NCBI GenBank assembly: GCA_963921935.1
Contig: OY998175.1
Location: 266,841,709-266,905,708, forward strand
Source: Galeruca laticollis
Taxonomy: Eukaryota > Arthropoda > Insecta > Coleoptera > Chrysomelidae
DNA length: 64,000 bases
Direction of reading: 5' to 3'
Below are positions 10,615-20,279 of this stretch, in pieces (positions within the stretch are counted from its first letter, which is position 1; each line of letters starts with the position of its first letter). The notes under the pieces were generated by a model. It saw only the letters and a program-made list of their open reading frames with translations, had not been told where the DNA came from and made no database searches. The translations under genes and the position numbers were made by a program.

Positions 10615-11886
10615 AAGGTGAGACTTTGTGTCATCTTGTTCATATAAGAGAACATATGCTTCTCCACTGACTAAAGATTTCCACGATATTAATAGCACCC
10701 TAGAATCGTTATATTCGTGCCACTATTCCGTATAAAGATGTCGGTAATATGCTGTGTAGTAACCATTGTAAGTGGTTCCCCTGTGATTTGATATAGCGTA
10801 GAGGTTGTACATACAAGGTGCCACATTATCAGCCACGTAATGGCTCATATCAAGCCCTTCTATTGGAAAATTTATTTGCAACATTAAGTTTTCCACTAAA
10901 TTTTTCTGTTTGCGAAAAGCGCTTTAGGTGAATAACCAATATTTTCGGAAATTCATGAATTGAGAATGATTTAGTGCATCGTCTTCGTTCCTTACATTTC
11001 GAAAATTTTGGTTTCTCATCACCGTCGAGTGTTTCTTCAGTTGTAAACGAATCTACACATTGTGAAAGTCGTAACTGACCTGTTTTTTGGTTATCGAAAG
11101 GGGTAAATCCTAAAAGGGATCGTATGTAACTGAACAGTGACCACAGTGTGTGCACTTGATTGTTGATTTTAATTGACCGACAAAGTTATCCACAATCTTG
11201 GAGTTGTCCATTCTCGGATATCTCAACCAAGATTCTCTTGATTTCTCAATGTCACTAAGTTTGTCATCAATTTCTGTTTTTATTGGCTATGGTTTTTCAT
11301 ATACCTTGTTGACATCTTCGTGAAGTCCTGCTAATAGGTAACGAAGAAACTCCTGTGCATCATGTTGAGTGTATCCCATGGACCTTGAAGTAAATCGCTG
11401 AATCTGACTTTTTAATGATACTGTATTAACCACTCTGTCTGAACTGTCTTCAAAACAAAGCTCTTGAATAAATTCAGCAAATGCTTTAATTAGTGCTCCT
11501 TTTATGCTAGATATGTTAATATCTCTTATGTATGCGTCTTTCTTTAGATATTCTAATAGCCACCTTGTGTTTGATAGGCATTGGATAATACGATTCATGA
11601 AACATGTGTTACCAATATTTCTGAGGCCTTTGAGACCCAAAGATTTTTGGGGAATACCCTCTATGGATCTGATTATGGAGATATTGTTAAGAGCTCTTTC
11701 GCAACTACTATCATTGTCCGAATAATCTCGGATTCTATTATTGTCTTTCTTCTTGATCGGCGTGATAAGGAATTTGAATTGATGTTGTTTGCTATTGAAT
11801 TGGATGGAGATATTGCGGTGTGGGAAAGTTTGGTTGATGTCGATCGATCATTTGTCTGGTTCACTTTGTTAATATATTTCTTGTTA
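10615..11886 (-). pseudogene. USP2-like ubiquitin-specific protease, processed pseudogene, catalytic domain
   Basis: Deubiquitinases of this family cleave ubiquitin with a Cys-His-Asp triad. Read from 11640 downward, the Cys box GLKGLRNIGNTCFMN is intact. It is followed by GYTQHDAQEFLRYLLAGLHEDVN, a zinc-binding CTHCGHC, then DGDEKP and FPKILVIHLKRFS (about 10930-11010). The His box near 10760 reads GTTYNGYYTAYYR, so the catalytic His position (codon 10759-10761) is Tyr. Stops follow VYEKP (11287) and YDPF, and at least two frameshifts occur (near 11070 and 10870). No introns interrupt the domain, which suggests a retrocopy. The domain order matches the USP2/USP21 group. It is non-functional as an enzyme. 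Confidence 0.85.
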
Positions 11887-11910
11887 TCTATATATATATA
11901 TATATATATC
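11887..11910. repeat. (TA)n tract at the 3' end of the RTE-like LINE
   Basis: About eleven TA units lie directly after the end of the minus-strand LINE. RTE-type LINEs often end in short tandem repeats rather than poly(A), so this is probably its tail. Confidence 0.7.
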
Positions 11911-14235
11911 GGTTTTAAAACGTCTTTCGACGTTGTCCGATGTCTAACTTCCATCTCTTCCTATCGTCCCATTGGCCCTCTCTCAGGTCTCGTGAGCTCA
12001 TCGCCTTCGCTATTCCTTCTTTCCATGTTTTCCTAGGTCTTCCGCATTCTCGACGATTAGGCGGCATCCAGTTCATTACTTTCTTGGAAAGTCTTTTCTC
12101 TTCCATCCTCTGAACATGCCCGTACCACACTAATTGTTTTCTCTCGATGTCCGTTATTAAGGAGCCTTCTATCCCCATTTGGAGACGTACGTCCTCATTT
12201 CGTATTCTTTGTCTTCTGCTGATTCCTAACGATCTTCTGAATACATCCATTTCTACAGCTTCTAATCGTCTTTTGTTGTTTTCTGTTATTCGCCACGTTT
12301 CTGACCCATATAATAGGCTGCTCTTTATGAGTGTTTCGTAGATATTATATTTTCTATGTTTTCCGATTTCCTTACTTCAAAATATCCCATTCAAACACCC
12401 AATTATCCGTCTAGCTTGTGTGATACGTTTATTTATTTCTTTGTCGTCCTTCCCTGTTATGTCGAAAGTTACACCTAAATATGTATATTCATCGCAAGCC
12501 TCAATTTCTTTCTTTTCCAGTTCTATGTTCATCTTCTCTTGTGCTATAGGTAAATATTTAGTTTTTTGGGTATTAAGTTGCAAACCCCATTTTTCGTATT
12601 CTTCCTGCAATTTACGTGTCATATATTCTAAATCATCTTTGTCATTTGCTATTAAGACTTGATCATCCGCAAACTGTAAGGTATATAGACAGACACCGCC
12701 AAGGTCAACACCCATTCCCTTACACTTTCTCTTCCACAGGTTCAGTGCTCGGGCTACATAGATTTTAAATAGTGTGGGTGAGACACAGCATCCCTGGCGT
12801 AGTCCTTTATTTACTATAAATTCTGGTGACAATTTATTGCCTACTTTTACTTGTGATATCGTTTGGTCGTAGAGATTTTTCAAGGCTTTTATTAGGGTAT
12901 GACTAATATTAGTTTCTTGTAGGACTTTCCATAACTTATTTACAGGAACCGTATCATATGCTTTTTGGAGGTCAATAAACATGAGATGTACATCCTGATT
13001 GGTACCCATTTTTTTTCTATCATCTGTTTTAAGCAAAAAACGTTGTCTGTGCAGGTTCTTCCAGCTCTAAAACCCGATTGCTCCTCTTCTTCTTGTTCCT
13101 TGTATTCAGATTCTATTAAATCTCGAAGGATTCTTCCATATAAGCGGCTCATGGTACTAGTAACAGATATACCCCTATAGTTTGCACAGTCAAGTTTGTT
13201 TCCCTTCTTATGAATAGACGAAATGTAGGCGATTTTCCATTCTTTTGGTATAGGAGCGCCATTTAAAAATTGATTCATGCACCATGTTATTGCTTCAAAA
13301 AGTTTATTCGTTCCGTGCTTAAGTAACTCGGCCGGAATGTCTCCTGGTCCTGATGCTCTATTGTTTTTCAAGTGTTTTATAGCTTCCTCCACTTTATCAT
13401 TATCGATTTTAATCATTTCGCCTTCAATAACAACATCCGTCGGTGTGGTTATCATATATTCGTCTCTATTTTCTGTCAGGAGCGTCTCGTAATGTTGTTT
13501 CCATTTGTTGATAGAGATTAATTGTGAATTTGTGTCTTTCTTTTCTGTTGTTTTCACTCTGTTTATAAACATCCATGTTTCTGTACATTTTTTGCCTCCT
13601 AAATAGGTATTTATTTCTTGGCATTTTTGGTCCCACATGTCCCTTTTTGATTGATTTACTGTTCTTCTCGTCGTTCTCTTCAGTTCTAGGTATTTATCTC
13701 GGTCATCTGGTTGTTTGGTACTTAACCATTTCCCGTAAGCTTCCTTCTTTTGTTTTGCAAGTGTTTCTATCTCTTCATTTATCCACAATTTACTACTACT
13801 AGTTTTATATCTTTCTCCTAGGGATTCCTCTGCTGCTTCATGCATACTGGCAATTATATTATCATAGACAATTTCTACAGTTTGGTCAGCTGCTAAACTC
13901 AATAGTCTGCTATCTAGTCTGCGTTGGTACAGCATTTTAGTACTTTCATTTATTAGGCTGTCTAAGTTGTAGTGTTTGGATGTTATTTTTATTATGTCCT
14001 CTGTTTCGACATCAATATTGGGTTTTGTTCTCGTGCGTCTGTATGGTAAGAATATTTTTGACTTGACTATATAATGATCTGAGTCGCATGTTACACCTCT
14101 GTACACTCGTACATCATTTATTTTTATCGTAGAGGCTTGTCTAATAATAATGTAGTCTATGACTGATCTTAAGTTTCTTGTAATTTGTATCCATGAATAT
14201 GTATGAATGTCCTTATGTTTATAGAATCTACATCA
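11911..14235 (-). pseudogene. RTE-like LINE: endonuclease end, RT and C-terminal region, 5'-truncated
   Basis: From 14235 down: the C-terminal part of an APE-type endonuclease (VIDYIIIRQ, then GVTCDSDHYIV with its closing DH pair), a linker, and RT blocks GPGDIPAELLKHG, ANYRGISVTSTMSRLYGRIL, EQSGFRAGRTCTDN, AYDTVP, QGCCVSPTLF and the catalytic YTLQFADDQVLIA (12650-12680). The thumb motif YTYLGVTF follows, then the C-terminal VWYGHVQRMEEKR and CGRPRKTWKEGI (11915-12250). At least one frameshift lies near 12940-13036, where the two main frames overlap, and another near 12377. The N-terminal half of the endonuclease is missing. The element sits inside the USP retrocopy, whose Asn/Ser-rich coding appears on both sides. 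Confidence 0.9.
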
Positions 14236-14239
14236 TTTT

Positions 14240-14515
14240 TAAACGTGTCCTTTTGTTCTTGTTGAGTTTTATTCCCTTTCTGAAAATCTTTATTCGAAAA
14301 TGAATTGTATGAAGAGAAGTTGTTAACTCTAGGATTATTTTTAGAAAGGGAATTGATGTTTATTGATTCCTCAGTTACTACGAGCCTATCGACTTCTGAC
14401 CTATTATTTTTTTTACGTCTTCATTCTCTTCCAATTTTGAAGTTTACTGCAAAACATCGGGGTTATTTTGACACTTGCTGGAGGCAATGTCATTTTTTTT
14501 GGTCACCAAAACATT
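14240..14515 (-). pseudogene. Probable N-terminal disordered segment of the USP pseudogene
   Basis: Minus-strand coding rich in Asn, Ser, Lys and Glu (for example NNPRVNNFSSYNSFS) directly abuts the RTE insertion. It matches in composition the Asn/Ser-rich stretch left between the LINE tail and the catalytic domain (11673-11886). I infer it is the same retrocopy, split by the LINE. Disordered regions cannot be assigned by motif, so this rests on position and composition. Confidence 0.35.
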
Positions 14516-14521
14516 AGGGAT

Positions 14522-15023
14522 ATTTCCTCGAGACTAACCACGCTAACCTGGTTAGAAAGAAGTTAACTACTCCAATTTCCTCGATACATATTCCAAACCA
14601 CCTGGCCGAGGTAGTTAACATGTGGTTTAAAGCTATGATCTGTCAGTTTAACTGTGGTTTGTCGTTGTTATTGAAGTCAAATGTTAATAACAACGGTACT
14701 TTCGTTGAAAAAGTAAGTCAGAATAATGAATGTATACGAAGTATTTGTAAATGAAGAAATATACCGTATGAATGATACAGTAGAAATTATTAATCTTCTA
14801 GAAAAGGTAAAGAATTCCAAATTGTGAATAGATATTCTTTTCTCTGCCTATAACTGATGAACATTTTATATTAGTAATATAAATAATGAAAATAATATAG
14901 AATGACGATATTAACATGTGACATCTCCCTATCAAAATGATGACATACTACAGATCCAAACTAAGTTAACCACTGACGTCATAGTTTTGTTAACCTGGTT
15001 AAGCTGGTTAGTCTCGAGGAAAT
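14522..15023. mobile_element. 502-bp TIR element, non-autonomous
   Basis: The ends ATTTCCTCGAGACTAACCA (14522) and TGGTTAGTCTCGAGGAAAT (to 15023) are perfect 19-bp inverted repeats. Imperfect pairing continues inward (GCTAACCTGGTTAG against GTTAACCTGGTTAAGC). A short plus-strand ORF beginning MNVYEVFVNEEIYRMNDT (14728) is present, but I see no transposase catalytic motif. No convincing target duplication was seen. It separates two stretches of presumed USP N-terminal coding. Confidence 0.75.
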
Positions 15024-15029
15024 TCGCCT

Positions 15030-15670
15030 TTTATTGCTAGATTTTCTAACTCTGGTTGATATTGCTTCTGTACTTAGTGGTTTCACTCCATTGGTCACAT
15101 CAGAAATTTTGGATCTAACCTCAGTTGTCTTATTGGCGAGGTTAGTATCATCTTTTACTGCTCTGAAGAGTTTGTCATTAAAATTTTTACTCAAATCGGC
15201 TACTAATGCGTGATTTCCGTTATCATCTTCATCAGACAAAATGTCTGTATTAGTATTGTTATAGTATGCCACACTGTTAGTATAAATACCTTTGGTCGTT
15301 TACCTCTTTATTTGATGACTTAAACTCTATTGTGGGTACACCAGTTGTATATTTTGTTTTGGTCAAAGATAATTTATTGCGTATAGGAATCGCATCATTC
15401 CCTAGTATAGTTATCTTCTTCAGTATTCCTATGAATGGAACATCATCTGGCTGGTGGTTATCTATATTTTTTAGTACACTGAGGCCCAAAAGCTTGTTGG
15501 AAGCATGCTTTATAAAATGGTCAACGCATGTATTATCAAAAGGCACACTTTCTGAAGAAGAGAATGAAGATTTTAAATAAGAATTTCGGAAAAAGGAAAG
15601 ATCACATGCTTTAGGGTCGGTAATGTGAGAAAATTTGAAAGTGGTAGAAGAATTAGGTTTCTTATGATTG
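15030..15670 (-). pseudogene. Probable upstream N-terminal segment of the USP retrocopy
   Basis: Two minus-strand frames (15777-15277 and 15272-14979) encode Ser/Asn/Lys/Asp-rich low-complexity protein with no recognised domain. Their position and composition fit a long disordered USP N-terminus interrupted by the 502-bp TIR element. The first frame begins upstream as the tail of the neighbouring LINE (up to about ELFMKP, 15680), so the boundary between the two is approximate. It could also be an unrelated gene fragment. Confidence 0.3.
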
Positions 15671-15689
15671 GGTTTCATAAAAAGTTCTT

Positions 15690-17303
15690 CTAGAGGCTTA
15701 GAACGGAGAAACGTACCGAGAAAAGATGAAGCGTTTCCTCTTTGACTTGCAATACTTATTTGTTGTATAAAGAACAAAGTTTGTCTTGAATCATTGGTTT
15801 CTACTGATATTTTTTACCGATTTCTTTAATTAATTTTAAAGCTTCATCACCGAAAACACCATTTATTGATTTTAAAAGTTTCGCCTTGTAAATCTGCAGC
15901 GCCTGCGGAAGTAAATGTGAATCGGACATGGGACGGAGCCCAAGTGTCAGTGCAAGTGAAATCCCATATAACTGGTCTGCCGCGTTGCCATGGAATGAGG
16001 ATCATACCATCTGGACGTTTACCGTCGTCACGGCAAGTACCTAACGGTTCCAGCGAACAGGGAATCTTTGCAGATGACAGGCCTCGTTTGATTATGTCAT
16101 TTACTGCAGAATGACGTGAAAAACGGCTGGCACTTAATTCGCAGCTTAGGCCGTGTCTACCATATTCATCAACATCAGCTCCGCAACGACAGCGATGTTT
16201 TACACATATTTGACAACCTAAACGGAGACCAATAAAAATACGGAAACTTTCGTCATCTAAAAACGGTATAGCGTTCAACCATGCTCCTGATTCCTTTGAA
16301 AATGCTGCATTCAAACGAGCCTTGACTGGTAAATTGATAGCTTTCTGAAGCAGATTTTCTTTTTCAATGTTCAATAAAGGTATATCCCAGGATTTTTGAA
16401 AGGATTTATATTCATCGGGTACAACTTTGTTAGACTTTAATGGCCAAATATTTTCTGCCTCCAATAATAAAGGGTCTTGTGTGTGGAAAAATATAGTCAG
16501 AATGTAATTAATGAAATTTGAACTATTTAATGATGACAAAAAAGAAGGAAGAGCTACTGAAACGATTGAGCGAATTCCTAAACCACCATATGAAAAAGGT
16601 AGTGAAGCTTGTTTCCAAGAAAGATCCTCTAATTTAATTTTGATTAATGACTCTAATGAATGACGAATGGTATTGTCAAAATTGATTGAGATATCATTAT
16701 GTAACCAGGTCGGACTACATATTAGGATATATGTTAATTTTGGAATTAATAGGCAATTCTTGAGAAGGTAATAAGCAATATGTGTCGGTAACCAGGATAA
16801 ACGAGATGACATTTTTTTTTAAAAAGGTTAGTTTCTCATTGAAAGCTGATAGAAAGGATTCGTTTAATAAAGGAGCACCTAATAGAAATAAATTGTGTCT
16901 CTTGGTAATTGTTATACCTGGTGCTACAGAATTAAATTTATCAATGGTTAGATTATTTGGCGATTCTAAGAAAAATAACTCGCAGTTGCTGAAATTGAGT
17001 TCAAGACCAATATCCTTGGAATTGTTTATGATATAAACAAGAGACCTGAACACGGAATTAGTATTACCACCTAAAGAACCATCATCAAGGTACCAAGCAT
17101 TGAATTCTGTGTCAATGTTACTTATAAGTTTGTGTATCGATATGCAAAAAAGGAGAGGTGCCAAAGGGTCCCATTGTTGGACGCCTCTTTCCGAATAAAT
17201 GATGTTTTCGCCAAATAAAAGGTATGAAGGGAATCGATAACATTGTTAGTATGCTGTGCGTTACAACGAATATAATTGACAATGCAGATTTCATGTAAAT
17301 CAA
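15690..17303 (-). pseudogene. LINE with RT and C-terminal restriction-like endonuclease, 5'-truncated
   Basis: From 17303 down: a WDPLAPLLFCISIH block, the RT catalytic region AWYLDDGSLGG (about 17080-17105), and a long linker. Then come a CCHC-type knuckle, CRCGADVDEYGRHGLSC (16130-16190), and RHSAVNDII. The catalytic pattern of a PD-(D/E)XK nuclease follows: RPDG, then 13 residues on VIWDFTCTDT (15960-16040). The end is SIASQRGNASSFLGTF (15700-15760) in another frame. A knuckle followed by a PD...D nuclease downstream of RT is the arrangement of restriction-endonuclease-type LINEs, as in R2 relatives. Frameshifts occur near 16750 and 15850, and the RT N-terminal blocks are missing. Confidence 0.75.
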
Positions 17304-17451
17304 TTTTTGTATTTTTTAATAAAAATTAAATGGAAAACGATCCGCGCTATTGATTATTTTAACTGGTTCATATTCTGCTACCTTATTTTTTAGGAAACCC
17401 CAGAATTTAAAAAATAATATATTAACTACCAAGTGTCAATAAGGTTACTTC

Positions 17452-17516
17452 AGTCGCGAGTTTTACTAGGCACGAGTGGAGCGAAGCGGAAAGAATGCCT
17501 TGTGAAACGAGCGACT
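17452..17516. repeat. Imperfect palindrome with GC-rich centre
   Basis: AGTCGCGAGTTTTACTAGGCA pairs (with mismatches) with the reverse complement of TGCCTTGTGAAACGAGCGACT around a GAGCGAAGCGG centre. It is the same structural class as the other palindromes in this window. Confidence 0.6.
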
Positions 17517-17520
17517 AAAG

Positions 17521-18486
17521 ACGAGGTGCATACTATACTTTTTCTTCGCCCGCAGAAATGAAAAAAATTATATTATATTTTAATTATATTCATAACTAGA
17601 CGGACGGTGGCTGACGGCTGACTGACAAATCAAATGACACAGAACAACAAAATTATCACGGAACATGAAATTTAACATACAAAAGATACACTCGATGTGA
17701 CGTTTAAAAAACAAGAGATAAACGAGATGTGACTTTTCGCATTTTAAACACTAGTGTTTAAAGAATCGTTTTGTGCATGTCAAATCCGTGTTCAAAATAC
17801 GGTTTTAGTAACGGAAGTAGAAAAAATATTTTCATAGATATTACTAAGCTATTTTCTGCATTTCTTCTGACATTTTCATGGTGAAACTAGCTCACTAGGT
17901 TTCACAATTTTCTAGCTTTTTGCTGTTATATATTCTTGCCCTAAGTTTCGCCTTATTTTTTCGCTCTTTCGTAGATCTGTCTCTTCTTTGTCTCCAACGA
18001 GAGAGCAAGAACTTTTCAGGTATTATCTCCCGTACGCTTCCTAGCTTCGTAGGCGCAGATAAAGGCTAATATTTATATGTGTATATCAATATCATGATAT
18101 GCCACGGTGAAAACTATGATAACTTTGTTTTGGCTAAAATGTCACAAATACAAAACAAAAAATATAGCTCACTTTTATCTGAAGATTCGTCATCATCTAA
18201 TGGCTTAAAGTGTTTATCAACCACACTATCATCGCTTGACTCATGAAATGTTTCACTATAAACCGAACTGTCAATTGAAATTAAATTTCTATCGAGAGAG
18301 ACAACAATTCCGAACGCCATTGTGATGTAGCTTATTTCGTTTTAAAGTATCACTTTTTCGAAAATGTTAAAAAGCAACAAGTTGATTCTAAGCACAGTGG
18401 CGCCATATGTTGCACGATAGCCCTATTTCGTCTACAGTGGCTTGTCATGTTAATGATTGTGCTAATAAAATAATAATACAAATTTC
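17521..18486. other. Unassigned region with one small acidic ORF
   Basis: Mostly AT-rich DNA. A minus-strand ORF at 18114-18320 starts MAFGIVVSLDRNLISIDSS and is rich in Asp, Glu and Ser. A GTGAGC splice-donor-like sequence follows DKSE at about 18170. It may be a first exon or chance; I recognise no domain. Confidence 0.25.
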
Positions 18487-18820
18487 TATATTTCTGTGGC
18501 TTGTCATGTTATTATAATAAACCCTTTAATTGAAGACACCAATAGAATTCAACATTAGGCGGCTGATTTGAAGAGGATTTCTTCAGAGCTCTTAAACACA
18601 ATGTTGGCAATCGGGAATCCTCAATTACTGCTACTTAAGTATACCAACGAATGATTATTTCTGTGGCTTCTCATGTTATTATAATAAACATTTTAATTGG
18701 AAAAACCAATAAAATAGAACAATAGGCGGCTGGTTTGAAGAAATTTTCTTCAGAGCTCTTAAGCACAATGTTGGCAAACGGAAATCCTGAATTACTTTAG
18801 TATACCAACGAATCATTATT
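18487..18820. repeat. 167-bp tandem duplication
   Basis: The TTTCTGTGGCTTGTCATGTT motif starts at 18491 and again, with one change, at 18658. The intervening landmarks AGGCGGCTG, TTTGAAGA, CAGAGCTCTTAA and TATACCAACGAAT recur in the same order. A partial third copy of the first motif is seen near 18425-18450. A minus-strand ORF (18679-18867) lies in the second unit; I do not recognise it. Confidence 0.8.
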
Positions 18821-19201
18821 TCAAGAACAAACGAGTATATCTCTTTTGATTCCAAACCTGCTTCCATACGTATGTAGTGGTTAGGGGTATTACTTGGCCA
18901 ATTATAGATAGCTTAAACGCAGCAGGACTCGCAGTAAAGCCTAGTTCAGACTACGCTGTTAGTATAGTCGAGTACCGAGAAATTTTGTAACTAAAATACT
19001 CGCTACTACCCAAAAATCGTTAGAACTTTGCTCGAGTACAGTACATAAGGGAGAGATGCTTTGCAAAATGAATAGGCACCAACGCAATAAAGTAAACAAG
19101 CTGATTAAGCTTATCGTAATTACTATTTTATAAGAGGCGGAGGAAGAAATTTGTGTAATAAGTAAAGGGGGGCTATGGGTACGAAAATGGATCAATAGAC
19201 G

Positions 19202-19544
19202 TAATTGATTTTCAACAGTCAGAGGTATATTTGCTCATTTATACCTCAGAAATAGTTTCCATAGGTCGTAAAATAACATCCAATGTAATTTCTAAAGACA
19301 ACTGTATTCTAAAACCTTTTTCGAATGACCAGTGGGTTTTCAATCCACAAATAACAAATTATTACAATAATTGGAATAGTAATATTCTTAATTGGCGCAC
19401 ATAATACACAATGGACAATGACATATCTTTGAACAAACTCAGATAAACAAACTTCACTTTTTTCTTTAGTGCTCGATTAATAAAAATAAAATTGAAAGAA
19501 TTATTGTCAAAAATATTAAAGAATGTTTGAACTAATTTCAAACA
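19202..19544 (-). repeat. BEL 3' LTR
   Basis: 343 bp. On the plus strand it starts TAATTGATTTTC (TG to TA change against the other LTR) and ends TTTCAAACA, beside a C-rich block that is the minus-strand polypurine tract. It aligns along its length to 34234-34578 with about 22 substitutions and three small indels by my count. Confidence 0.9.
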
Positions 19545-19648
19545 TACCCCCCTCCCCCATTGAAGCTTCTTAGCTTCGATAAAGGAAAAATAAAAAAAAT
19601 TTACTAACAAGAACGTACTATTTAAAAACGCAGAAATTAGTTTTCTAA

Positions 19649-20277
19649 TTAATCTTCTTTTGGTAAAGGACATAGTTTTGTAATGTTTCTAATATAAGTT
19701 CCAGTTTTCGTTTTAATTTTATCTAAACGTACTTTATAATTTTTACTAGGAATAATTTCAACAACTCTAGCAAGGGGCCATTCTAACGGACGCGAATTTT
19801 CTTCCTTGAGCAATACAATATAATTTTCTTTTAAATTTGGATGAGGAATGAGCCATTTTGGTCTATTTTGCAATTCATTTAAATATTCTTTTGTCCAACG
19901 TTTCCAAAAATTCTGTTAAACAAGAGTACATCTTTCAAAACGAGTTAAGCGATTTTCAGAACTTCCTGACAAATCAGGATCAGGAAAGGATATAAGACTA
20001 TCACCAATCAAGAAATCTGCAGAAGTTAAACAAGATAAGTCATTTGCATTATTTGAAAGAGGTTGGAGTGGTCTCGAATTCAAGATTGCCTATATTTGTG
20101 CTAAAATAGTGCTGAACTCTTCAAATGTGGAATATCCATTTCCAGCTATTTTGTATAAATGATGCTTTGTATTCTTTACTACAGCCTCACAAATACCGCC
20201 CCAATGAGGACTCATGGGTGGAATAAATTTCTATACAATCTCTTTACTAGCCAAAAATTGTACAATGGAATTGTTAT
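19649..20277 (-). pseudogene. BEL integrase C-terminal part and pol C-terminus
   Basis: Minus-strand coding with KFIPPMSPHWGGICEAVVK (about 20185-20240), the block that carries the integrase catalytic Glu. ILNSRPL, the SADFLIG-type motif and WPLARVVEIIPSKN (19740-19790) follow, and the frame ends at 19649. A stop precedes KFIPP, and several frame changes occur upstream of 19873. It is separated from the integrase front half (22384 onward) by the pogo insertion at 20280. Confidence 0.85.
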
Positions 20278-20279
20278 TA

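Noticed and set aside
12965..13802. Several plus ORFs of 70-75 codons
   Set aside because: Antisense shadows of the RTE-like LINE RT.
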